NCBI RefSeq assembly: GCF_008831285.2
Contig: NC_045146.1
Span: forward strand, 9,126,972 to 9,190,971
Source: Nymphaea colorata
Taxonomy: Eukaryota > Streptophyta > Magnoliopsida > Nymphaeales > Nymphaeaceae
Reading direction: 5' to 3'
DNA: 64,000 bases
The notes beneath the pieces were generated by a model, which had not been told where the DNA came from, searched no databases, and saw nothing but the letters and a program-made list of their open reading frames with translations. This document shows positions 42,887-55,504 of this stretch, in pieces. Position 1 is the first letter of the stretch. Every line of letters starts with the position of its first letter. The position numbers and the translations under genes were made by a program.

Positions 42887-45800
42887 ATTTGTATGAACAT
42901 TTTGATCTAAGAGGAATTGTAAGTTGTGATGGTTTGTCCTTGAGTAGAAGAATAAAATTTCAAGCTTTTGTCGCCAAACAATGGAAGAGGAAAATTGAAA
43001 AGATCCTGGATATGAGCAGTAAGGAAACGTCTTGTGAAGTTGAGAAAGTCAAGACTAGGAAATGCTATTGACTCTGGTATTCAAGCATTGGCAAGGATTT
43101 AACAGGAAAATATCTTGAGAGAAAAGCCAAAATGCTTTGTAAGATCTTGGAAGATAGCAAAATGAGAGTTGAGAGATGGGCTCGGGGCTTGTGTAGTCGT
43201 TCTTCTGGGTCAGTAATCAAGAGTACCGGGTAGACATATAGGTGATTTATGTCTATACCGCGAAGATAACGACTTATGAACCTTTGGCTCGTCGAAAACC
43301 CGCAAGGTGAAGCGGGTTGGATACGCGACAAAGCTACACACAACCACCAAAGGGGTGGAGCTTCGTAGTAGCCTTTGGGGTGGTGAGGTATTCCCTCAAA
43401 GGTGAAGGTCGGCCTAAAAAAAAAAATCAAAGAAAAAGAAAATCGAAAGACAAAAGTTGAATGTAAGAGAAAGAAAGAAAAGAAAATAAGAGGAAAAAAA
43501 GCAAAAGGTGTCTGCCAAGAGATTAAAGGCATGAAGGCTGAACTTGCAAGAATTGAATGTGACAATCTTTGGTAGATGTACGATTCTAGGGTCAATATCT
43601 TCTTCTATTTTTTATTACCTAACATGCTGAGGATGATTCCTTGATGTTCATATTTTGGAAATTGAAAGGCATCCCTTCTAGAGATTTGACGGCATTGACG
43701 CGAAATGGATCGTAATGCTTGTACGGTACTATGTGTAAATGAAGGCCATATTATTTGCACAGCAGGAGCACTCATGCTTATTAGTTAAATTGATCTTTTT
43801 TGAATTATTTCAAAGTAAAAACTTGACATCTCTAGTCATAGGAGGAACTAACCAATCTCCTTTGGCCTTGAAAGTCATTTCATTACCTATCCCCTTTGGC
43901 TTTGAAAGATGTTGGCCATTCCATTACCAAACCATTAGTCCATTCATGGGATAGATGAAACTCCTCAAACCTAGTCAACTCCTGTTGAGTGTGATGAACT
44001 TCACTTTCTTTGTCTCAAATCTCATTTGGGATAAATTACTAAGGCTGGCCCATTATTCCATCTTAAACGAGTGTCTTCAACATAACCCAGTCTTAGGATT
44101 GAGCCTGTCATAGAAAACGTCTTATCTCTTTTCAAAAGGACCAGTCAATTTTGTAGTCGATTTTGAACTGTCACATTTTTGAAAGGTTCTATTCATTGAA
44201 GTTGCATGAGTTTTGGGTTTTATGTCCTCGGGTCCTTCATGGTTTTAGACCAGGTTAGTAGTCTGATTCTTTCTTCTTGTCTCACGTTAGTGTCAGGTTA
44301 GTTGAATAGATCCTTTAGTTAGCTATTGCACATGTCCAGCATAGGTTAAGGTCATTGCCTTGATTTGTTTTCAGTAGGATCTTATTTTGATTTAGTTTGA
44401 TTGTTTAGTTTGTTGAGTTGGGCAATTGATGGTTTGATTTTATAGTAGTTCAATCTTGCTTCCAGCTGGGTTGTTTAGGTGTTTTGTTGTCTTAGTTTTT
44501 TGGTTTTCATTTTTCAATGCATTCACTTGTGTCGCAGACCGACTATCCCTCGGCGTCGTGCGGGCGAAATAGGCCTGAAAATGTCAGCCCATGAGAACTT
44601 GATTCTTTTGGTAAATATAATCTCATCAAGTTCATGGGTTTGTGTGTCACATTCTGATAGAGTCTTTGAATTGCATATCGTACATTGCTTAAGTTTGTAG
44701 GTTGGTTGACTGAATATCTTTGACAAGAACTTCGCATCTCACATCTAACTTGGTTATGATACAATCATGTGTTTGCTGACATGGAAGCCTACATTCTAAA
44801 AATGTGCGAAGCTATTTTGTTCATTATCCAACTCGCTTAGTGTTTGGTAACATGGAAGCCTACATTTTAAAAATATGCCAAGGTTTGTCTCTGGAGAGCT
44901 AGAAAAGTCTTGTTCTTGTTGCCTAATATGTGAGTGTTTTTTAAACCTTAAGGACTGTCCTTTTTATGACCAGAGAACTGTGGTACATGCTATTTAGTTA
45001 CTTAGAATTGTAAGAATTGTGCCTTTTAAAAATGTCGCGCTTCTTCTCTTCTTCGCACAAATCTTTTCTTATTCTTGGTTAATAGCATTTTGTTCTAGCA
45101 GAACTCCTCGTTTTGGCCTCTTTCTTAGTTGTGGTGTTCGTTGTTTCTCACCTTACCTATTTATTTATTTATTTATTATTTTATTTCTTTTTCACTGCAT
45201 GTGATTTACCCATTAGCCTTCACAGGTGCTCTAGGTCAGGTCACTGTAGTAAGAATTGGCTATTTTTGACCGGTTGGTCTCTTGGGTTTAGTAGTAAGTC
45301 CTTTTTGGCAAAAACAATTTACTAGAACTTGTTTTCATCAAATAAACTATTCTTCAAGTCTTATTATCTAACCAATTTCAATTTAGATCAACTAGCATGG
45401 ATGAATTCGTAAACTGCTATAGAGAATTACGAGAGGTTTAACACATGCCAAGGAGGACAATATTGTGTAGATACTCCTTCTAATGCTAGTGGTGCAAGAT
45501 GGTGTACCTTGCCATTGATGCAACAAAAAGGAAGGAAATTCATGTGAAGTTGATGTATCTTGTATTTTCCAGTCGTAAGTCTTAATGTTTTCTTCAATAC
45601 TGATTTGTGAACTATTTGGAAAATGAAACATGAAGCACTATTCTTCTACTCTTGGTAACTCCTAATTTCGTGAAAAATATGGTTGGTACTATCTAGTTCA
45701 GTGGCATGTTTAGGTTTCAGCTGTGTTTTCTCTGCCTTGTCGGCTACGAGGAAGTCACATGCTGCTGTTCTGGCAGCTTCCATTTCTCACTGTTGAGAGC

Positions 45801-48800
45801 TTATTGCCACTGTGCTTCATCTAGCAGTTCATCGACCAAGAACTAAAACGTTAAACCCATTGCAAGTCACTCAGTCTCATTGTGATGGGACAATGATGCA
45901 TTCCAGGTTCACTTATGGTATATCACAATATGGCACCATAACTTGCTCGAGTTCATTGTCTATGTTATGCCATTACATGATGGTTCCTATTCTGTCAATC
46001 GTGCAACTCGACATTCATGTGTTGAGTCACTATAATTTCGTCGATTGCGTTGTAGGATTGTGTAATGTTTTGGAAAAAAGTTTGTTTGCTTGTGAGGGGT
46101 TTTTCATGAAAAACATATTTATTTAAGGACCTGTTAATGATATCACCATATTCCAGGTGATGCTCCCTGCAGCTTCTGATATATCCGGGGTTCTCATTTA
46201 GGGAGACAATGCTGATAATTAAGTGGCTTTCTGACATTGCCATCATTATTATCGCTATTTAGCATTGATATTTTGTGAGGGAATTCTAGCAATCTCTCCA
46301 TCCTTTACCATGGAATCTGTTAAATGAAGAACAACGAACCCTCTTTTCCATCAAGTAGTGTAATAATTGAGCTGCTTTTATTTAGTCTGATGTGCTACGG
46401 CATGCTGCCGCTAGTTAATTTTTGTTGTTCTTTCTAACTAGTTGTATTTGCTAGCAAATCACCATTTTTTTACCTATCTCCATGGGCATAAGTTTGTCGT
46501 GTTGGTTTTTGTATATGAATTATTCTTAGCCAGATTCTCTATTATCTCACTAAGACAGCTGATTTTATGCCATTCACCCTTAAACTTGCTTCTAGGTATT
46601 CTTTTGATAATCCAGTTTCAGCTACTACCTATATCTGTTGTTCCTTTTGCTTGGTCTCATGTTCAATTCTTTTTCTGATTCAATAGTCAATGTCAAGGCA
46701 CTAGCTGTACAAGGAAATCTTTCGGCAGATATTGCTATAGGTAATTTATGTTGACAGATGCGGTAATTTTTCAACCTTGAACCAAAGTCAATCAGCTGGC
46801 TCTGATCCACTATCCTTGCTAGTGGATGCATTTGTGGATGATTGGTGAACTTGGTTTATGTTGGCCATCTTGCCGACTGAGTGATCCTGGGCCCATTTGG
46901 CAAATGGAACAGTTTGTAACCATCCCAAATGGTTCATAAATGGACGTGCAAAGTAGCTTTCAAAAATGTCACTTTGTATGAGTGAACTTCCTTTTGGTTT
47001 GATAATTTTTATTGCTATTCGATCTAAAATTTTCAAGATCAAAGACTTACTATGATGCTCAAATAAGGTGTCAAATAGTGAGGCTACTTTTGTTAGACGG
47101 AGCCCATCGAACTTCAGATCAGAGGTTTTTGAGGGAAATTCAAGTTATCTGCCTTGAGGAACACATCACAAACGGTACTTGCAAGTTAAAGCATTTGAAG
47201 ATCTCACTTTCTGGTACCAAACAACTCTAGACCTTGAGAACAAGAGGAAGGGAAGGTGGCTTCGGCTTTTGGTCGGGTGGTGAGATTAATCCTCTTATTC
47301 ATGCAAATCCATCTTAAGAAAATTTCCTTTTTGGTATTTTATCATATCGAAAGTGCGCCACAAATGCAACAAATGAAGGAAAGCTTGATATAATCTTGGG
47401 GCTACCATTAACAAGAGTGTCGTAAAAGCCTTACTATCGAGGGGAACCGGGTCTAATATTGGGTTCATATTGATGTCCTTGGAAAGTCAGTGGGGAGACC
47501 TTCTCCTTACGGATTTGCATTGCTTGGAAAGTCGGATTCCGGTTGCAACTTTCATGTATACCTCAGATGGATCTATGATGCTCGTTATTGCTTTCCAATG
47601 AGTGGGAGGATTAATCTCACCGTCTGCAGGGGTGAGAGCCCATGGCTGCCCACAAGGTTCAGAACTGCATCAGTACCAAGTGGGCGAGATCTTAATGTGC
47701 TTCAACTTGCATGCAAGACCCACCCATTTATGATATAGGAACATAACCTCCACTCCCCTCTTCGAAATATGTCCCTGAGCGAAGTAAATACAAGTTCATA
47801 TTTTTCTCCAAGTAGAAGCTGTTTTACAAAGAGTACTCCTTTCAAGGCCTGTTTGTTTGCACTTCCAGGAAAAAAAGATTATGGCTTTTAGCTTCCAAGT
47901 TTTTCAAATTTTGTAGTTTGTTGGGAGGTGTATTGTTAGGTTTTTTTTGTTTTTTTTTTTAAAAAAAAGCAAATTCCATGCTTTGTTTGAGCAATGCACC
48001 GACACCACCATCATCCAATTGCCTTTTGGCAGCCATCCCCTTAGCAGCCAACCACTTGTGCACATCGAACTTGAAACTTCATTTTGACTGTTCAACTTAG
48101 ATTCATTACAAGTTACGAACAAAAGGCCGATTCTTTAATAGTCTCACGAACAGTTTACTTTATGCTTTAACCGTGTAGTGTTTTTAGCTTTTGCTTTTCT
48201 TCTGATATTAAAAAATGAGAGATATGCGCCCACACAATGAGTTTCGATAGTGAATAAACTGCTCATCAGTTAGTAGACACTGTGAAATCAAGTCATTCAG
48301 GTGACTTTGCTCAGAATCTTGGTTAGACCTCACGGCATAGGTCGAGTTAGAAAATTTTGGCTAAGAGGCATTAATTTATAAAATTTAAATTTTTAAAAGG
48401 TATCAATATGTAAATGAGAAAATTATTCTAAAGAATCGATATGTAAATAAGCATTGTTTGTTGGTATGTGTGAGCGATTGCCCACACAATGCTGACACCT
48501 GCCTCCGCCTTTACCTCACAGAAACTAGAGGTTACCAGTAAAATTAAAATTCAATTCCGGTGGTCCAGGTGTGAAGCTATGACTTCTAATTTCCCAGATA
48601 ATATGGTGGCCAAAGATGCATGCGGCGCGAAGTGGACGCAAATTAATTAATCTCATCGTTATTAAAACAGCACTAGTTGGCCTAAATTTCCCCAAGGTTC
48701 GTCGTCCAAACATGGCTGTGCATCATGGACCATCCGATGGATTGCCGTGAACCGGACAATGAAAAAGTCTAATCTGATAGATCTTGGCCTTCCAACACCA

Positions 48801-49230
48801 GAATGCCATGAAATTTCTGAGATACTTACTCATTTCATTAGTATTCAAAAACTGGTGTCAGACCTTAATCCTCTTGGTAACTTGGAAAGAGATGAAAAAA
48901 ATATGAGAGGAAGCAAATACTTCATAAGCAAGAAAAATATGCAAGGTGCTGCTTTCTTCTTCTTTTTTCCCACTCTTAGTGGCATTATTCTATACAACAA
49001 AAATTAGGCCAAGCATTACTTGAATGGGCAGAAGAAAGTCCACGTCTGCACAGCTTAAATATTTGAAGAACAGGGACATATAATACAGAAAGGACATGAG
49101 AAAATGTGACAACCAAAATTACTCTTAGGAGGTGACAGAAGATGAGATAAGCTGTTCAGTCCACATCAAGCCTTACCTCGCGCAGAAGCTGGTACCTGGT
49201 AGTATTTCCCCTAACACTAGTGCTGATATC
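42887..49230. other. Intergenic DNA without a supportable gene
   Basis: Open frames here are short and I match none to a family. 42889-43071 (plus) has a Lys/Arg-rich piece, SLSRRIKFQAFVAKQWKRK, and 43200-43400 is locally GC-richer; the two may be remains of another element. 46788-47042 (minus) ends in a plausible polar C-terminus (STNASTSKDSGSEPAD) but lacks support. A 45160-45185 'ttatttatttatt' run and T/A-rich tracts occur. No RNA gene was found. Confidence 0.5.
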
Positions 49231-49527
49231 TTATGGTAGGACGGGCCCAGCGGCAGGGTCCTTTGATGGTGAAGCTGGCTCCTTATCGATGATGGATGTG
49301 AGTGGTGAATCAAGCTCGTCAAGCTCATCATCGCTTATATGACATTTTCTTAAAACCAAGGAAGTGTTCTTTTTAAGTTTTATGTGGCTTTGCACATCTC
49401 CAATGACGGTGGAGACAGATGATGCTGGTGGTGGTGAATACTTGATTGGAGCTGCACTACATGGGTAGCTGGTTATTTGCTCATTTCCGGCTGATGGCAG
49501 CTGTTCATTTAGAAGGTTCCGCACATT
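49231..49527 (-). CDS. Last exon of an unrecognised plant gene
   Basis: A good acceptor (tttgtgcag) right of 49527 opens an exon of 98 codons ending at a stop at 49231. It begins NVRNLLNEQLPSAGNEQ, has a Pro/Ser-rich middle (KYSPPPASSVSTVIGD), then KLKKNTSLVLRKCHISDDEL and an acidic end with DELDSPLTSIIDKEP. Composition and the clean acceptor make a real exon likely. It lies on the same strand as, and 1.8 kb downstream of, the exons in the 5077-bp array, so it may be the 3' end of the same gene before rearrangement; nothing in the sequence proves that. No domain recognised. Confidence 0.5.
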   Translation of the reverse strand, partial: NVRNLLNEQLPSAGNEQITSYPCSAAPIKYSPPPASSVSTVIGDVQSHIKLKKNTSLVLRKCHISDDELDELDSPLTSIIDKEPASPSKDPAAGPVLP

Positions 49528-51334
49528 CTGCACAAATTTGTGACAAAAATAATCGTAACCACTGGATGACAATTCGAAGATCCTAATGTTGCAAAACCTA
49601 AAATTTGAGTAACTAGCAGAGATGATGAAAATAAAATTACAAAAAGAAGACAAAAACATCCATAATTCATTGGATTACTTCATGAAAGTTGAAATTGACT
49701 TGAACGCAGTCCTAGGAGTAAACTGTACCTAGTTTATAACTCTAGATGGCTTTGAGAGTAATAGTCTTAAATGAGCCAATATAGGTAACTAAAAGTACTT
49801 TAATAAAGATGATACTCGTAACTACTTGAGCAGAACACGGCACCTCAACAAGCATAAGCACAAAGACACAAGGAACAGAAGTTCAAGATGCTGTCAATTT
49901 ATGTTCTTAAGGAGCCAATCATAAGCTTACTAGCTAATCAATTACATTCACTATCAAATTCCAATCGTCATGGGAATGTTTAAATTTCTTATGCCCAGAC
50001 ACTGGCTTGAGGCTGGATTTATCATGTGATCCTTGAAATAACTGACATCCCAGTTAGGAGAAGATCTCAGATTATGAGATCAAGAATACAAGATGTCTAA
50101 AAAAACATGTGATGGACACGGTTCTCAGATCCTGTCCTTAAAGGTATGTTCAGTCTTGAGGGCAGAGTACTCAAATTTCCCTGAGGATGCTCCAAGAACG
50201 GTGAAGAAATAGTGAGTCCAGAAATAATTGCCAACATAACTAAATATTGAAATCCACAGCCTGCCACAGAGTTATAGTACAAAAATTAGGTGGTTAAGAC
50301 AGAGTGACAATTACAAAAATCTGGGTGCTCAAATTGTGGTGGACCAAATCAATATGTTGGCTTCAGCAGCATTCTGCTTACCAAAAGAACAAGAAGCATC
50401 AAACTTGCAATGAACATCATAAAGGAGATCAACTGATTGGCCACTCTAAATGACATATCAGGAATTCATCATAGTTCACATTGCCTTCAATTTTAAAAAG
50501 TTAATTATAGCGGAATTGCACTTAGAACAAATATATAGACATATGATTAGCAGCATTCACATATGCATGTTATTATTTAGTCAGAATTCATCAAACAAAT
50601 TGCAAGATGGACAAACATGGACAAGCTAGCAAGCAATGGAGAAATGACATCATCGTTACAAGTAACCCAAACAGAAGAACAATGTGGCAGTCAGAACCTC
50701 AAATATGTAGGACTAAAAAATTAAAAGGAAAAAATTTATTAACTGAATGATAACTAAGAGCATGACTGACTAAAAATGGGAACAAAAATTCATGATGTGA
50801 TACCAAAAAAATTCAACAAGACATAGAAAACTTTTAGACAATCACAAAGAAAAAATTTCACTAAGATTCTAAGAACCAAAGGAATAAAGTCATGTCACAA
50901 CATCATTCCAGGTTAACATCTTTGCATTTACTCTGTCTAGACTCTAACGGAAAGCATCATAATCTTAATTGTCCTCCACTGCCAAGTATCATTGAAGGAA
51001 TGATTATGAGAAAAATACAAAATAAATCCAGGTCAGCTTTTGAAAAGATATCAAGGTTCCCTTCATCTCAGCTCGCTCAAAGATGAATAAGGATATTTTC
51101 ATCCAACACAACAAAACCAGTAAAAAGGTCTAAAAGTAGACATAGAAAAGTTTCTGATTCTCAGATACAAGTACTCCTAGAAGTCTAACCTACGGGCAGG
51201 ACATTCTTGTTAATTTATATGGATGTCTCAAACAGAAGACCTGATGAAGATAAAGGAAGGTCATCGTGGCATGGTAATTAAAGCTAGAGGTTACAATCAT
51301 TGTGGCATGGTAATTAAAGCTGGAGGTTACAATA
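49528..51334. other. Intron or intergenic DNA left of the array
   Basis: AT-rich, no exon that I can support. It ends in a 36-bp imperfect tandem duplication (51262-51333) that touches the first base of the array. Confidence 0.5.
51262..51333. repeat. 36-bp tandem duplication abutting the array
   Basis: Unit 'catcgtggcatggtaattaa...' at 51262-51297 is repeated at 51298-51333 with two mismatches. The array starts at 51335. A small duplication exactly at a rearrangement edge suggests template slippage during repair. Confidence 0.9.
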
Positions 51335-51640
51335 TTTTGGTACTACTGGTGTGCCTGAGGCAATCTCATTACTTTGCCCTGGAGTCCCTTCACTCAGCAC
51401 CCTTGCATTGACAACATTCGCACTTTTAGCTAGTCTAGCTTCAGCATCTACATTATCAGTATCTGATAATAAAGAGCCTGTGCATATAGCTAATGATATG
51501 TCTGAAATTGTGGTCACATTCTGTTTCAAATGTGCAGATTCAGACTGTCCATTAATTTCTGGGCACTCACTACCTAAAGATACTTCTTCCAATGTCATTT
51601 TAGATGATTTTCTATGATCTGGAGTAAAAGCTTCATTTGA
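51335..51640 (-). pseudogene. Truncated repeat-protein exon in copy A
   Basis: It encodes KMTLEEVSLGSECPEINGQS, SDTDNVDAEARLAKSANVV and GTPVVPK, then breaks off at 51335, where the frame falls into unrelated flanking DNA (YCNLQL and a stop). In copies B and C the same frame continues into the repeat region. This is therefore the damaged left-edge version of the exon. Confidence 0.6.
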
Positions 51641-52296
51641 ATTACTTGTTCCATTTACCTTGATAGACAGATTCTTCTTTTACAAGAAAGTCATTTTTCC
51701 TATCAGCCTTTGCTGAGTCCTCAGAAGATTTTTCAGCATTCTGTTTTTGCATAAAATTCCAAAATCAGATCGCAGAAGAACTGGTTCTTTTTGGAACCCA
51801 CATTAGTCACGTAACAAGAAAAGACATATATACAATCATCTGAAGTCCAACGAGCCTACTTTAGGTGCATTTTAATTCTATTAATTCTTAATACTGCCAA
51901 AATCATAATGAAAAAATATGAACAAACACAGTTGATAGAGTGTATGCAAATGCAACTTTCTGATGGATAGAAGGAAAAAAGAAGAACACGTATATTTTTT
52001 AAAAGCAACTATACTGTCAGCAGTTGATACTGCATGCTTACAACCTTAGTGATGCATCTTCTACACACTAAATAGTAAATAAGCTTCCAAGGATTAGGTT
52101 TTATAGAATACTACCAGAAGAAATAACTAAATGAAGCAGAACAATGGCATATAAGTACTAGCTTTCCCTTTTGGTAGGTGATTGTAAGCCTTTCCTACCA
52201 CTTTTAAACATGCATCTACAAGGCAGGTTTCACTTGCATTCAGTGAAAGTTCTTTGCACAAATAGTTATTCCACAGGAAGGGAGACTTAACATTAC

Positions 52297-52458
52297 CACC
52301 ACCCTCATAGTATATGAAGGAAAGCATGCGGTTCCTACCAGTGCTAGAGGATCTTTCAACACAGAAAGCACTCCAACTCCTGCAGACTGCATGGTCCCAT
52401 TGGGAAGTCATATCTGGCCTTGAACTCCGAATACTAGTTGTTCTCTTCTTCAAAAACT
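52297..52458 (-). CDS. Upstream exon of the array gene, copy A
   Basis: The exon is 162 bp with acceptor ttttcaag right of 52458 and candidate donor GTAATG left of 52297. It encodes FLKKRTTSIRSSRPDMTSQW, then DHAVCRSWSAFCVERSSSTG and RNRMLSFIYYEGG. The Cys/Trp-containing, dense sequence looks like a folded conserved domain, unlike the polar repeat exon downstream, but I do not recognise the family. If the donor is wrong the frame could extend to 52127. Confidence 0.45.
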
Positions 52459-54599
52459 CTTGAAAATATTAGAAAACCCTGAGCTTAATCAAATAACTCC
52501 CTTAATTTTCAACATTTTCTTATCAAGATAATCTATAACCACCTATTCAATGTTCCCATTTAAGCCAAATTCTTGTTTCAGAATATCCATACTATGTTGG
52601 CCTACTAGAGCATTAATTTTCAGAAAATTAAAGGGAAAAAACAGCAGATATTTTGAGAATTTATTCAAGCTACTTGTTCCATCTTCTTTGTCTATTTCCA
52701 TCTATTGAATTGTTTTTTCTTCCACCTTTTAGTCACTCTTTCAGTTTTCCTGCTACTTTCACTCGGTCAAAGGCAAAAATAATGCCCTCTATGAAAAACA
52801 TTCAAAGCTGTGAAATTCAAAAGTAGTGTCTAAAAGAAAATCTCTAATGCTTTAATCCAGGAAGGCAGATGTAATCAGTAGCCATTTACAAATTTACTTT
52901 GGAAAATTTTCCATTATATTGATTGATTATTTTTTGAATAATAAAAAAGTACAGAAACTAATTTTCTGTTACTTGGTAAAGCAGTGGATTAAGAGTAAAC
53001 ATGTGTCATCAGCAGGCGACCAGCACTGTTTGTGCGTTATATTGTTCCTTTCAGGTTTAACTGGAGATGGACATGAAGCAATATGTGTCAATAAGTTAAC
53101 GTAGGATAAGCCTGGCAATGAAAATCTCCACAAACAAAGTATGTGCTTCTGGTAACAAGGATGGCCTGTAGCAGTAGGTTGGTGCCTCCACTTATGAAGA
53201 ATGTAAATGGTGGCATTTCACTGCCTGATATTGGTAAATTTTCAACGTACACCAATTTTTTTAGGAAAAACTTTACTAAACCGTACTTATTACACTGAGG
53301 CGGGCAGCTGGCATAGGTGACCAATGAGTCAACATTGCTCCACTTACCTCATCAAGTAGGAATTAGGTAGAAAAGTATCAGAATCTTATTCTGATCTATG
53401 TTTCAAAATTCAAAGTGACCAATGTACATTGAAGATCTCTCAAGGTTTTTTTCTTGTTTTTCTGCCGCTGCTGCTAGTGCTTTTGCAAGCATTACTACAT
53501 ATGACTCGTTGACTATTACTACTACTGGTACTATTTTGCCGCTGCTGCTGTTAATTTTTCAGTTTGTGACTGGTTGCTTTCTTATTGTACATCCATCTAA
53601 TCAAAGTTAAATGATAGCAACCTAACTCCAAGGTTATGCTGAACACATGTTCCGATGTCATTTTTGGTTCCTTATTTGTGTCTGTTTAGCCTCTAGTATT
53701 ACACATGTTTTATACTTGGAAGTTCAGAAACATCTTGATAAATCACTGGTACCCAATGTAAAAGTGGATTCTGCACTAAAATTTTTCTCATCTGCCAGTT
53801 TTTGATCTGAAATTAGGTTGAGGCAATGAACTTGCTTACTGTGTTTTATCCTCAATCCTTTTCCAGAGAAAGTTTTATGTGCCATTCTCACATTTACGTT
53901 GAATGATCTGCAGTTCCCGTACTATGAGTTTGTAGATCGCTAGGTAAGATACTGACAGAAAAAATATTGTGAAGCTTTGAGATTCTACATCATTTATAAT
54001 TTCTTTTACAAATAGGGTTTTGTTATTTTCTTTTGCAAGACAACATATGCTTCTAAATTTCAGTTTAAAATGCATGTCTTACAAAATAGCACATATGCAA
54101 CAGATGCACACACAGACATTTATCACGTCATTTGGGATTTGCTGCTTCTTTAGAATGAAGAATACATAAAAAGTATGAAAAGCTGTTTAGGAAGCAAACC
54201 CTGCTCACCATTATTTTGCAATTACCCTATCTTGGACTACTTTTTGGTCTTCAAAGTTATTTTCTTGCTCCTGAATTTGATTAAGAACATGTAAAATGTA
54301 CACGAGACCAGATCAAATTTTCCGGATAGAATTCCAATAATTTCAATGCCTAGAGTTGGAGTCCATAATAAGACAGGAAAACTTTTAGAAGTATATGTTT
54401 CCCACCACCACTCGCTCTTTATCTGCAAAGGGCCATGTATGTGGTTATGGAAGTAGGCCTGAACTAGAAGGTAAGCTCATTAAAGCTTGGCTGGAGCTCA
54501 GTCTTAACCATGTACGAGTTCATGACTCGACCGGTTTATGTAAGCGGAATGGAGTTGTTCACTGAAGTTAAAGTGTGACTCGGTTCAAAAGATACCTTG

Positions 54600-55180
54600 T
54601 TCGAGTTGTTGCAAGAAACGATTCGCACAACTCCTCCTTTTAAATATTAAACCGCTTTCCAAATGTGACACGAACGATCGGGCGGCGGCGGAATTCTTTC
54701 TTTCGCTCCTCCACTCATCCTCGGTGGTCGTCAAGTCCTCCGTCGCCTTGCCTTGCATCTTCTTCGACGTTCGTCGAGTTCTTCACTCCCGACTACCGCT
54801 CTCCCTGGCCGGCCACCGCGTCCTCCAACTCTCCGACGGTCGATCTCCCGTCCGGCGTCCTCAAGTGGATCATGTGAGCAAAATTGATCTGTGATCGTGG
54901 GTATGAACTTGTTCGTGGATGCTGTTTGGAGTAGTTTTTCGTGGAACAACCTCATTCGTCAGGTTACTCAGGTCTCTCTCTCTCCCTCTCTCTCTCTCTT
55001 TTTCTCTGCTGTGGGTAGGTGGTAGCCGAACAGCGAATCGCTTCTCGCCGTCTTGAGCTCCCTTTTCTGTTCCACCGGCAGCCATCGGCCCATTGCTGTT
55101 TACGATGGCTGCCGATGGGAAAAATAAAGAAGGTCGGGGGGAAGGTTGGAATTATGAGGTTTCTCTTTGTGCTGTTTACC
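54600..55180 (+). promoter_or_regulatory. GC-rich, CpG-dense promoter-like block in copy A
   Basis: 54665-54880 is far richer in G, C and CpG than anything else in the array. It is preceded by an AT-rich TATA-like word (ttttaaatattaaacc, about 54635-54650) and followed by a CT-rich tract (54970-55000), the usual order of a plant promoter, first exon and leader on the plus strand. Open frames in two registers cover it (one with SVVVKSSVALPCIFFDV, the other with FVEFFTPDYRSPWPAT), so I cannot choose a product. A further ATG at 55104 opens MAADGKNKEGRGEGWNYE up to a possible donor. Transcription from here would run convergent to the minus-strand exons at 55505-56717. Confidence 0.35.
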
Positions 55181-55504
55181 AACATTAGGGCTCCTTACTA
55201 TGTCTGTTTTCCCCTTCTCTTCCTCCCGGTAACTTCTATGCCCATTGCAGTCGCAGAATTTTTGTTGGGTTTTCATGTATTCCGTTTTGGGTGTTCTCAT
55301 AATTACCGTCGACTGCATTTTATTGTCTTCGATTCACTGTCTGTTTTCTTTCTTGTGCGAATTCTGTTGTTGGGTGTGACGCTTTGGTGATGTTTAGGCT
55401 TTTCTGATTATTCTTGCTTTTGCTGATTCTGTTGTTGGGATTGGGTTCATGACGGATGCCTGTTCTTGGGCCTGGTTTGGATACGTTGGTCTTCAATTTT
55501 AACC

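Noticed and set aside
53464-53550. gctgct-type patch giving an Ala-rich plus-strand frame (53422-53610) in each unit
   Set aside because: Short trinucleotide patch with no flanking exon signals; noted as sequence content only.
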